This document shows positions 1-5,783 of a DNA stretch of 7,553 nt, piece after piece. The notes below the pieces were generated by a model that did not search any database, was not told the origin of the DNA, and saw only the letters and a program-made list of their open reading frames with translations. Both the position numbers and the translations under genes were made by a program. Positions within the stretch are counted from its first letter, which is position 1, and the number at the start of each line of letters is the position of its first letter. The stretch spans positions 1 through 7,553 of the forward strand of contig JAOUOK010000068.1 of NCBI GenBank assembly GCA_029880425.1. Direction: 5' to 3'. This DNA comes from Gammaproteobacteria bacterium. GTDB taxonomy: Bacteria; Pseudomonadota; Gammaproteobacteria; UBA6429; Thiohalophilaceae.

Positions 1-681
1 CATGGCCTGGGCACCGGTAAAGGCACCTTTTTCATGACCAAATAATTCTGACTCCAGTAAATCACGTGGAATTGCTGCCATGTTTAACGCGATAAAGGCA
101 TTATCAGCACGAGGGCTGTGACGATGTAAAGCTTCTGCAACCAGTTCTTTACCGGTACCAGACTCACCATTAATAAGAACGGTTATATTAGATCGTGATA
201 AACGACCAATTGCACGGAATACTTCCTGCATTGATTGAGCTTCACCGATGATTTCAGTTTGCTCAAGAGGTTCAACTGTTTCTGTTTCTTTTGTTATTTC
301 TTTATGATGCTTGACTGCGCGACGCGTTAACTCAACTGCTTCATCAATATCAAATGGTTTAGGCAGGTACTCATAAGCACCGCCCTGGTAAGCAGAAACT
401 GCGCTATCTAAATCAGAATGTGCCGTGATTATAATAACGGGTAAATCAGGATGATTCGCATGTATCTTATCCAGCAATGCTAATCCATCCATGCCTGGCA
501 TTCGTACATCACTGATAATGGCATCAGGTTGACCACGTTCTAGTGCATTGACCACACTGTTTGCTTCTTCAAACGTGCGTACATCCATACCTGCGTTAGT
601 TAATGCTTTCTCTAATACCCAACGTATTGATCGATCATCATCAACTACCCATATCGCTTCCATACTTTTATTAACACTCAT
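1..681 (-). CDS. glnG: Nitrogen regulation response regulator NtrC (NR-I), N-terminal 227 residues, cut by window edge
   Basis: This is the sigma-54-dependent activator of nitrogen-starvation genes, phosphorylated by NtrB. I translated it by hand: 227 codons run without a stop to base 1. The receiver domain covers about residues 8-125, with acidic pocket D14-D16, phospho-acceptor D58 in [11 protein letters not shown]86 and K108. These equal E. coli D54 and K104 shifted by four. The AAA+ domain begins near residue 146 ([12 protein letters not shown]) and contains Walker A GESGTGKE and the sigma-54-contacting GAFTGA loop at the very edge. Walker B and the Fis-type DNA-binding domain lie outside the window. 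The start is ATG at 681; ATG at 663 is in frame and would remove six residues. No strong ribosome binding site precedes either one. Only 16 bases separate the gene from the glnL stop, so the two are surely co-transcribed and may be translationally coupled. Confidence 0.96.
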   Translation of the reverse strand, partial: MSVNKSMEAIWVVDDDRSIRWVLEKALTNAGMDVRTFEEANSVVNALERGQPDAIISDVRMPGMDGLALLDKIHANHPDLPVIIITAHSDLDSAVSAYQGGAYEYLPKPFDIDEAVELTRRAVKHHKEITKETETVEPLEQTEIIGEAQSMQEVFRAIGRLSRSNITVLINGESGTGKELVAEALHRHSPRADNAFIALNMAAIPRDLLESELFGHEKGAFTGAQAM

Positions 682-697
682 TACTCATTACACCCTA

Positions 698-1759
698 TTA
701 ATTTATCGGTAATATGACAGCGAATACCGTTTTCCCAGGCTCGCTATGACATTCAATTAAGCCATCATGTTGTTGAATTAATGACTGCGAAATCGATAAA
801 CCCAAACCACTTCCATCAGCGCGCCCTGTCACCATGGGGAAAAATATCTTTTCTTTTATATCCGCCGGTATTCCCGGTCCATCATCAATTACTTCTATAT
901 TCGCCACTAACTTATGTCGTTGATGACCAATCGTATATTTTCTGACAACCCGTGTTTTAAAAGTCAGGTTACCTTGCTCACCCATGGCTTCACATGCATT
1001 ACGTGCGATGTTCAGTAGTGCCTGCAATAACATGTCCGGGTCAACTTTCACTTCCGGAACACTGGGGTCATAATCACGATGCAGCTGTATCCCTTCATTC
1101 ATTTCTATCTTAATTAAACTTCTTACCCGCTCTAAAATTTCATGAATATTGATTTCTTTGACTTTCGGTAATCCCGCAGGACCCAGAATACGGTTAACTA
1201 ATGCTTGCAAGCGGTCTGCTTCACTAATAATAACCTTCGTATATTCTTTTAAATCGTCACTGGGTAACTCACGCTCTAAAAGTTGTGCTGCACCACGCAA
1301 GCCACCCAATGGATTTTTAATTTCATGTGCCAGGCCACGAAAAATTTCCTGTGTAACTTCTTGTTGCTCAACACGTTGTTCATCCCTCGATATACGCAAC
1401 CAGCGATCAACAGGTAAAATTTCAACTAAAAATTCTGTTTTTACATCACTATCAATTATCGGGATTACTGTTAAATTCGCCGTAACCTCTTTTTCATGAA
1501 ATAAAACAAGCGAAACTTCATGCCGGGTAAATGACTGACCTGACTTAATTTCCTCAATCCATTTCTTCAATGAAATTTCATCACGATGCTGAATCAATTC
1601 AACATATGACAAGCCAAGCATATGCCGTGCGCTCTGTTCAAATAATGTCTCACCGGCAGGATTCACATACTGAAGTATTAAATCCTGATCAAAAAGTAAG
1701 ACAACGGCTGTCATACCCTCTAATACACGTTGTTGGCTTTCAAACTGTAAATTCATCAT
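698..1759 (-). CDS. glnL: Nitrogen regulation sensor histidine kinase NtrB (NR-II)
   Basis: This is a cytoplasmic PII-controlled kinase/phosphatase that sets the phosphorylation state of NtrC. The protein has 353 residues, against about 349 in E. coli. A PAS-type sensor region covers residues 8-115. The H-box RGLAHEIKNPLGG carries the phospho-accepting H145. The ATPase domain follows, with N-box N254 in NIARNACEAM, G1 box DDGPGIP (292-298) and G2 box GSGLGL (316-321). PMVTGRADG before the G2 box is characteristic of NtrB. There are no membrane segments, as expected. The start is ambiguous between two adjacent ATGs (1759 and 1756). The ribosome binding site AGAAGGGA is only 3-4 bases from the first but better spaced for the second. 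A sigma-54 promoter ends about 16 bases upstream of the start codon, so the gene appears to have its own NtrC-activated promoter apart from glnA. It is followed by glnG with a 16-base gap. Confidence 0.97.
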   Translation of the reverse strand: MMNLQFESQQRVLEGMTAVVLLFDQDLILQYVNPAGETLFEQSARHMLGLSYVELIQHRDEISLKKWIEEIKSGQSFTRHEVSLVLFHEKEVTANLTVIPIIDSDVKTEFLVEILPVDRWLRISRDEQRVEQQEVTQEIFRGLAHEIKNPLGGLRGAAQLLERELPSDDLKEYTKVIISEADRLQALVNRILGPAGLPKVKEINIHEILERVRSLIKIEMNEGIQLHRDYDPSVPEVKVDPDMLLQALLNIARNACEAMGEQGNLTFKTRVVRKYTIGHQRHKLVANIEVIDDGPGIPADIKEKIFFPMVTGRADGSGLGLSISQSLIQQHDGLIECHSEPGKTVFAVILPIN

Positions 1760-1785
1760 TTCCCTTCTTAATTCTCTTACACTTG

Positions 1786-1802
1786 AGCAAGAACCAAGCC
1801 AA
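1786..1802 (-). promoter_or_regulatory. Sigma-54 promoter of glnLG
   Basis: Read on the minus strand this is TTGGCTTGGTTCTTGCT. The -24 GG and -12 GC elements are exactly 10 bases apart, as sigma-54 requires. The rest fits YTGGCAYGNNNNTTGCW except for T instead of A after TGGC. The predicted transcript start is near 1775, giving a leader of about 16-19 bases that just holds the glnL ribosome binding site. A sigma-70-like alternative further upstream has TATAAT at 1830-1825, with TTGTTT 19 bases before it. It could give basal expression but is weaker evidence in this AT-rich stretch. Confidence 0.82.
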
Positions 1803-1936
1803 GGTTTACTATTAACTACTACAAATTATAATTTTTTAAATCCTTTTAAAAACAATAACTTAGAGAAATAAATAGATATACAGATGGCCAGACATTAATG
1901 ACTAATAGCCTTAGAATATTACATGCATGAATTAAA

Positions 1937-1953
1937 TGCACCATTTTGGTGCA
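1937..1953. promoter_or_regulatory. NtrC enhancer site, perfect palindrome, upstream of glnL
   Basis: The sequence TGCACCATTTTGGTGCA has two perfect 7-base half-sites around a 3-base centre and equals the NtrC consensus. Its centre (1945) is about 170 bases upstream of the predicted sigma-54 start for glnL at 1775, an ordinary enhancer distance. It begins just past the stop codon of the DUF4124-type gene. No second good site is next to it. Confidence 0.9.
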
Positions 1954-1961
1954 AAAGATAT

Positions 1962-2483
1962 TTAGGGGACTTTAGGTTTTACTGTCGGCTTCTTGAAAAA
2001 ACGTTTCATATGAAAATTTCTGGATACAATCGGGCTGACTACTACACCCTTATTATCAATCACAGTGATAATAATACTGTGGCTACCACGTGGCACATTC
2101 ATAAAAATCACAGATGAAGCTGTACTCAATTTTGATTCACCGGCTAATTCATATTGTACCTGGTGACCACTGATTAGCGGGGGCTGTAGTGATATGGCTA
2201 CCGTAACATTTGACTGGTTAACAATTACAGAGTCTTCTGCCGGTTTAATCACTGTTAAATTATAATTAAAACTTGGTTTTATTTTTTTTACTGGTAAATT
2301 CAGTTTAGGTAACCGTGGAGGAGTATAAGTAGTCGGTTTACGAATTTTTATTTCTTCACTGTCTTTAGAGCCAGTATCAGTAAATTCTACACTGCCATCA
2401 GGATTGGTTTTTTTATAAACTGTTTCGGCCATAATCGAAACAGAAAATAACAGGCATATAAAAATAGTAAGAAATTTTGTCAT
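1962..2483 (-). CDS. Secreted DUF4124-domain protein of unknown function
   Basis: This predicted exported protein has 173 residues and no known function. The start chosen is ATG at 2483. The same frame stays open to a TTG at 2522, but that would put 13 extra residues before a clean signal peptide. Residues 1-19 (MTKFLTIFICLLFSVSIMA) form a short basic-hydrophobic signal with likely cleavage before ETVYKK. Residues 20-58 match the DUF4124 pattern, YK..NPDGSVEFTD, seen in many proteobacterial periplasmic proteins. Residues about 78-160 alternate beta-strand-like stretches (NVTVAISLQ, HSIIITVID) and may form an Ig-like sandwich. The tail is basic and proline-rich (FFKKPTVKPKVP). No Shine-Dalgarno sequence is evident. 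It sits between the glnA terminator and the glnL enhancer. I recall similar genes near glnA/ntrBC in other gammaproteobacteria, but that needs a search. Expression may come from read-through or from a weak promoter directly upstream. Confidence 0.85.
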   Translation of the reverse strand: MTKFLTIFICLLFSVSIMAETVYKKTNPDGSVEFTDTGSKDSEEIKIRKPTTYTPPRLPKLNLPVKKIKPSFNYNLTVIKPAEDSVIVNQSNVTVAISLQPPLISGHQVQYELAGESKLSTASSVIFMNVPRGSHSIIITVIDNKGVVVSPIVSRNFHMKRFFKKPTVKPKVP

Positions 2484-2517
2484 AGTAAAAGCATAGACAA
2501 GTGCTTGACTATTAACA
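2484..2517 (-). promoter_or_regulatory. Possible weak sigma-70 promoter of the DUF4124-type gene
   Basis: On the minus strand, TTGTTA (2517-2512) and TATGCT (2494-2489) are 17 bases apart, each matching the sigma-70 consensus at four of six positions. The -10 box is only 7 bases before the ATG at 2483, so the transcript would start almost at the start codon and be nearly leaderless. That fits the lack of a ribosome binding site, but the match is weak and could be chance. Confidence 0.3.
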
Positions 2518-2524
2518 AGCAAAA

Positions 2525-2560
2525 AAAAACGCCTCCTGGTTTAACCCAGGAGGCGTTTTT
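2525..2560 (-). terminator. Strong intrinsic terminator after glnA
   Basis: This is a perfect 15-base-pair hairpin: arms 2525-2539 (AAAAACGCCTCCTGG) and 2546-2560 (CCAGGAGGCGTTTTT) with a 6-base loop. In the glnA direction it ends in a run of nine U (2529-2521), 18 bases after the glnA stop codon. The T-run on the other strand could also stop transcription entering from the left. It separates glnA from the DUF4124-glnL-glnG segment, which fits those genes having their own promoter. Confidence 0.95.
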
Positions 2561-2578
2561 AATCAATGACTTAAGCTA

Positions 2579-3985
2579 TTAGCAGCTGTAGTACATGTCA
2601 AACTCAACAGGATGAGTAGACATACGCAGACGAGTCACTTCTTCTTCTTTCAGGTTAATGAAAGCATCAATCATATCGTCAGTGAATACACCACCTGCTG
2701 TTAAGAATGCACGGTCTTCATTCAGTGCTTCCAGCGCCTGATCGAATGAATGACATACTTGTGGAATTGCTGCTGCTTCTTCCGCTGGTAAGTCATACAG
2801 ATCTTTATCCATTGCTTCACCTGGGTGGATCTTGTTCTGGATACCATCAAGACCGGCCATTAACATGGCTGCGAATGCCAGGTAAGAATTCGCAGTTGGA
2901 TCAGGGAAACGTACTTCGACACGACGTCCTTTTGGCGAACTTACGAAAGGAATACGAATTGATGCAGAACGATTACGTGCAGAATAAGCTAACATAACAG
3001 GAGCTTCAAAACCTGGTACTAAACGCTTGTAAGAGTTAGTAGAAGAGTTAGTAAATGCATTCAGTGCTTTCGCATGCTTGATGATACCACCGATGTAGTA
3101 AAGTGCAGTTTCAGACAGACCACCGTACTCGTCACCTGAGAACAAGTTTTGACCATCTTTAGCTAAAGACATGTGTACGTGCATACCACTGCCGTTATCA
3201 CCCACTAATGGCTTAGGCATGAATGTCGCTGTTTTACCGTAGATATGTGCAACATTATGAATGCAGTACTTCATACGTTGTGTCCAGTCAGCACGTTCAG
3301 TTAAGGTGCTAAACTCTGTACCGATTTCACACTGACCCGCAGTTGCAACTTCGTGGTGATGTACTTCAACAGGTACACCCATTTCTTCGATAGCTAAACA
3401 CATTGCAGCACGTAAATCGTTTAATGAATCAACTGGAGGAACCGGGAAGTAACCACCTTTTAAGCCAGGACGGTGACCGATGTTACCATCTTCATAAACT
3501 TTTTCTGAGTTCCATTCCGCTTCTTCTGAATCAACACTATAAGACATGCCTTTCATGCTTGCTGACCAACGAACGTCATCAAATACAAAGAATTCTGGTT
3601 CTGGACCAAAGTATGCAGTATCAGCAATACCGGTTGATTTTAAGTATTCTTCAGCACGCTTGCCAACAGAACGTGGATCACGCTCATAACCCTGGCCAGT
3701 CGCAGGTTCGAGGATGTCACAAGTCAGAATAAGTGTTGGTTCATCTGCGAAAGGATCCATTACTGCAGTATCCGCATCCGGCATCATGATCATGTCTGAT
3801 TCGTTAATACCTTTCCAACCCGCGATAGAAGAACCATCGAACATTTTGCCTTCTTCGAATAAATCTGCATCTACCGTGTGTGCAGGGCAAGAAACATGTT
3901 GCTCTTTACCGTGTGAATCTGTGAAGCGGTAATCAACGAACTTAACGCCGTTGTCTTTAATCATCTTTAAAACTTTATCAGACAT
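2579..3985 (-). CDS. glnA: Type I glutamine synthetase
   Basis: This enzyme makes glutamine from glutamate, ammonia and ATP as a cytoplasmic dodecamer. The protein has 468 residues, full length for the GSI-beta family. Its numbering coincides with mature E. coli GlnA. The latch-loop D50 is in MFDGSSI. Metal ligands E129, E131, E212, E220, H269 and E357 are present, as are substrate residues R321, E327, R339, R344 and R359. The adenylylation site is Y397 in DKDLYDLP, so activity is expected to be controlled by GlnE-type adenylylation, as in enterics. The start ATG at 3985 has TTGGAG 7 bases upstream and begins MSDKVLKMI, typical of the family. Transcription is predicted from a sigma-54 promoter about 60 bases upstream under two NtrC sites, and it ends at the hairpin just after the gene. 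No missing residue or frameshift is seen. Confidence 0.99.
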   Translation of the reverse strand: MSDKVLKMIKDNGVKFVDYRFTDSHGKEQHVSCPAHTVDADLFEEGKMFDGSSIAGWKGINESDMIMMPDADTAVMDPFADEPTLILTCDILEPATGQGYERDPRSVGKRAEEYLKSTGIADTAYFGPEPEFFVFDDVRWSASMKGMSYSVDSEEAEWNSEKVYEDGNIGHRPGLKGGYFPVPPVDSLNDLRAAMCLAIEEMGVPVEVHHHEVATAGQCEIGTEFSTLTERADWTQRMKYCIHNVAHIYGKTATFMPKPLVGDNGSGMHVHMSLAKDGQNLFSGDEYGGLSETALYYIGGIIKHAKALNAFTNSSTNSYKRLVPGFEAPVMLAYSARNRSASIRIPFVSSPKGRRVEVRFPDPTANSYLAFAAMLMAGLDGIQNKIHPGEAMDKDLYDLPAEEAAAIPQVCHSFDQALEALNEDRAFLTAGGVFTDDMIDAFINLKEEEVTRLRMSTHPVEFDMYYSC

Positions 3986-4057
3986 GGTCTATCTCCAATT
4001 TCCTAAGAGTATTGATAATAATTTATTTAAAACTGTAATTTATATGCTGCTTCTAAG

Positions 4058-4073
4058 AGCACTAAACGTGCCA
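4058..4073 (-). promoter_or_regulatory. Sigma-54 promoter of glnA
   Basis: On the minus strand this reads TGGCACGTTTAGTGCT, with a perfect -24 element (TGGCACG) and a -12 element of GTGCT in place of TTGCT. The GG-to-GC spacing is exactly 10 bases. The predicted start is near 4047, giving a leader of about 61 bases before the glnA ATG. It is the counterpart of E. coli glnAp2. Confidence 0.92.
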
Positions 4074-4088
4074 CTCATACTCACCATC

Positions 4089-4101
4089 TAAGACATTGAT
4101 T
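4089..4101 (-). promoter_or_regulatory. Putative IHF site between glnA enhancers and promoter
   Basis: On the minus strand AATCAATGTCTTA matches the IHF consensus WATCAANNNNTTR at every defined position, and it is preceded by an A/T-rich run. It lies between the NtrC sites and the -24 element, where a DNA bend would bring activator and polymerase together. The consensus is short and the region AT-rich, so chance cannot be excluded. Confidence 0.5.
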
Positions 4102-4144
4102 TTTAAAGATATTTATCTTAGTATTTTTTTACAGGTATACATTT

Positions 4145-4161
4145 ATGTCCATATTGGTGCA
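4145..4161. promoter_or_regulatory. NtrC enhancer site 1 of glnA (promoter-proximal)
   Basis: ATGTCCATATTGGTGCA has one perfect NtrC half-site (TGGTGCA, 4155-4161), while the other half keeps only CCA. Its centre is about 106 bases upstream of the predicted glnA start. It is 31 bases, close to three helical turns, from site 2, so NtrC dimers on both would lie on one face of the DNA. Confidence 0.78.
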
Positions 4162-4183
4162 TAAAAGACCCTTTTTGCACCAA
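4154..4183 (-). other. Inverted repeat formed by the two NtrC sites; possible RNA hairpin after the CDF gene
   Basis: The strong halves of the two NtrC sites point towards each other. TTGGTGCA (4154-4161) and TGCACCAA (4176-4183) are complementary, and AAAA/TTTT inside the spacer can also pair. RNA from the upstream transporter gene could therefore fold into a stem of about 12 base pairs with one bulged base and a 5-base loop. No U-run follows, so it is not a standard intrinsic terminator. Confidence 0.4.
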
Positions 4184-4192
4184 AATAGAGCA
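4176..4192. promoter_or_regulatory. NtrC enhancer site 2 of glnA (promoter-distal)
   Basis: TGCACCAAAATAGAGCA has a perfect left half (TGCACCA) and a right half matching TGGTGCA at five of seven positions. Its centre is about 137 bases upstream of the predicted start. E. coli glnA has sites near -108 and -140, almost the same arrangement. The site ends 16 bases from the stop codon of the neighbouring transporter gene. Confidence 0.78.
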
Positions 4193-4208
4193 GAAAATTA
4201 ATTGTATG

Positions 4209-5423
4209 TTAGTGGTAGTGAACTGAAACACGCTCAATTTCTTTAACTTCAGCTAACGCCTGTTTAAAACGTTGTTCTACCACTTTTTCAACATCTGGTT
4301 GCGCATTATGCAGAATTGCCAACGGTAACAAAAGTTCTATTTGTATTTTTCCCTCTAAATAATGCATGGTGACACTATCAATCTTTTTGGCTTCTTCAAC
4401 GTCTTTCCAGGCCGCTTCCAGCTTTTTCATCATTTCTTCGCGTAAAGGCAATTTTTCCAGTGTTGGCGGCACATCTTCATCATCCTCAGGATCGATATGC
4501 ACCATAACATCGATAACTTCCTCAATCTCTTTAATCAACTTACTGCGCACGGTTTCACTGATGTAATGTCCTTCCGAGACACTGATATAAGGATCAACCT
4601 GGATATGCACATCAACTAGCGCATCGGCACCAATCTGACGTGTGCGTAAAATATGTAGCGTGGTGACACCATCTACTCCCAGAATATTTTCTTCAATTTC
4701 TTTAACGCGCTCTGCCTCAAGACCAGTATCGATGAGTTCCTTGATGCTGTGCCAGGCGAGATCCCAGCCAATTTTTGCAATCATGATACCGACACCAATC
4801 GCGGCAATAGAATCAAGGTAAGTTAAACCAGCCATGCTACCGATGATGCCAACCACTACTATAATAGATGAAATGGCATCACTACGACTATGCCAGGCAT
4901 TGGCTTTCAACATGTTTGAACGGTAACGCTTCGCAATTACCATGGTGTATTGATAGATCGCTTCTTTTGCAAAAACAGAAATAATTGCAATTGATAACGC
5001 AAGTGCACCGGGTTGAAATAAAGTATCGGGATTAAACAAGCGACTGGTTGCATCAATCATAATACCCACCGCGACACCCATTAATGCAATGCCTAATCCA
5101 ACAGTGACGACTGTTTCAATTCGGCCATGACCATAAGGGTGTTCTTCATCTGCTTCCTGGTGAGAATGTTTTGCCGCGTATAAAACTGCAAAGTCTGTGA
5201 CTAAATCAGATAAAGAATGAATACCATCAGCAATCAAGGCTTGTGACTGCGCTATAAAACCAACGGTGATTTTTGCTACCCCTAAAAGAAAATCAACAAT
5301 CGAACCTATTATTGTTACCCGGATAGTATCTTTATAACGCTGACTGGAAGTTAATAAAGGGGTGCCATTATCATCAACAGGTGTAGATGGATCGGCATGC
5401 TGATGGCTGTGGTCATGCCCCAT
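4209..5423 (-). CDS. Cation diffusion facilitator (CDF) metal efflux transporter with extended C-terminus
   Basis: This is an inner-membrane divalent metal/proton antiporter of the YiiP/FieF/ZitB superfamily, probably exporting Zn, Cd or Fe. The N-terminus is histidine-rich (GHDHSHQH). Six membrane segments lie near residues 34-57, 60-84, 105-127, 137-160, 183-201 and 203-221. The transport site is H69-x3-D73 in TM2 and H178-x3-D182 in TM5. This H-D/H-D set is usual for zinc-type members, while E. coli YiiP has D-D/H-D. The cytoplasmic dimer domain keeps H257 in LHILRTRQIG, H273, H309 and D311, matching YiiP H232, H248, H283 and D285. At 404 residues it is about 100 longer than YiiP. Residues 320-404 form an extra charged domain that looks like a partial repeat of the cytoplasmic fold. 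Its ATG overlaps the TusA-like stop (TAATG), with AGAGG about 10 bases upstream, so translation is coupled. The metal cannot be fixed from sequence. Confidence 0.93.
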   Translation of the reverse strand: MGHDHSHQHADPSTPVDDNGTPLLTSSQRYKDTIRVTIIGSIVDFLLGVAKITVGFIAQSQALIADGIHSLSDLVTDFAVLYAAKHSHQEADEEHPYGHGRIETVVTVGLGIALMGVAVGIMIDATSRLFNPDTLFQPGALALSIAIISVFAKEAIYQYTMVIAKRYRSNMLKANAWHSRSDAISSIIVVVGIIGSMAGLTYLDSIAAIGVGIMIAKIGWDLAWHSIKELIDTGLEAERVKEIEENILGVDGVTTLHILRTRQIGADALVDVHIQVDPYISVSEGHYISETVRSKLIKEIEEVIDVMVHIDPEDDEDVPPTLEKLPLREEMMKKLEAAWKDVEEAKKIDSVTMHYLEGKIQIELLLPLAILHNAQPDVEKVVEQRFKQALAEVKEIERVSVHYH

Positions 5424-5647
5424 TATTCTGCGACCTCTATTATTATAATCACTTCATCATCCACTGTTTTTGTTTCCAGTACTTTATGGCCGTTAATACG
5501 GCACCATGCAGGTACATCGTTTAACGCTCCCGGATCAGTACATACTACTTCAAGCACATCACCTGCAGTTAAAGTTTTTATTTTATCCTGCGTTCTGATT
5601 ACCGGCATTGGACACAATAAACGTTTTGCATTTAATGTATGTTGCAT
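5423..5647 (-). CDS. TusA/SirA-family sulfur carrier protein
   Basis: This small cytoplasmic protein has 74 residues. TusA-family members carry persulfide sulfur on one cysteine and pass it to tRNA-thiolation, molybdenum-cofactor or sulfur-oxidation enzymes. The family signature CPMP (residues 12-15) supplies the predicted carrier C12. DPGALNDVPAWCRINGH then aligns with the TusA segment DPATTRDIPGFC. The protein is slightly shorter than E. coli TusA (81 residues), starting directly at the first strand. The start ATG at 5647 has AAAGGT 7 bases upstream. It shares one base with the following CDF gene, and the MnmA-like gene lies 136 bases upstream on the same strand. I infer that it may donate sulfur to that enzyme. 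The gene symbol is left blank because bacteria often carry several TusA paralogues and this may not be the orthologue of E. coli tusA. Confidence 0.92.
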   Translation of the reverse strand: MQHTLNAKRLLCPMPVIRTQDKIKTLTAGDVLEVVCTDPGALNDVPAWCRINGHKVLETKTVDDEVIIIIEVAE

Positions 5648-5671
5648 TTATTAACCTTTAAAAAACAATTA

Positions 5672-5775
5672 AACCACAGAAGGCTCTGAGTTTCACAGAG
5701 AAGTAATTATTATTACTTACATTAAAAATTTCTATTAACTAAAAAACTCTGTGTTCCTCTGAGTCCTCTGTGGTT
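5672..5775. repeat. Imperfect palindromic intergenic repeat, 104 bp, CCACAGAG family
   Basis: The outer arms, 5672-5700 and 5747-5775, are 29 bases each and match at about 22 positions as an inverted repeat. They begin AACCACAGA and end TCTGTGGTT. Each arm contains repeated CACAGAG/CTCTGTG units. An inner perfect inverted repeat AAGTAAT-TATT-ATTACTT lies at 5701-5718, inside the left arm. From memory, CCACAGAGGACACAGAG-type palindromes recur between genes in many proteobacterial genomes, like REP or MITE elements. The element starts 8 bases after the MnmA-like stop codon and ends 24 bases before the TusA-like start. RNA from either strand could fold strongly here and act as a terminator or 3'-end protector. 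No coding capacity is seen. Confidence 0.85.
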
Positions 5776-5783
5776 AGTCTTCT

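Noticed and set aside
671..688. Five-codon reading frame (ATG AGT AAT GAG TGT TAA, minus strand) overlapping the ntrC start, possible leader peptide
   Set aside because: It is very short and is likely a by-product of the repeated ATGAGT around the true start. AGGGTG sits too close to it to be convincing.
1149..1499. Plus-strand open frame of 116 codons
   Set aside because: It lies entirely antisense inside glnL, which has all its kinase motifs. The translation has no recognisable features.
1924..1940. Second NtrC-like palindrome TGCATGAATTAAATGCA next to the perfect site
   Set aside because: It overlaps the perfect site, keeps only the outer TGCA on each side, and its centre is 13 bases away, which is not a helical repeat.
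1923..2117. Plus-strand open frame of 64 codons across the NtrC site and the DUF4124-type gene
   Set aside because: It begins over a regulatory palindrome and runs antisense to a gene with a clear signal peptide. No ribosome binding site was seen.
3403..3932. Plus-strand open frames within glnA
   Set aside because: They are antisense shadows of a fully conserved glutamine synthetase.
4088..4121. CTAAGA...TCTTAG inverted repeat and AAGATA-TT-TATCTT palindrome upstream of the glnA promoter
   Set aside because: The arms are six bases in AT-rich DNA and match no operator I recognise. The overlapping IHF match explains part of it better.
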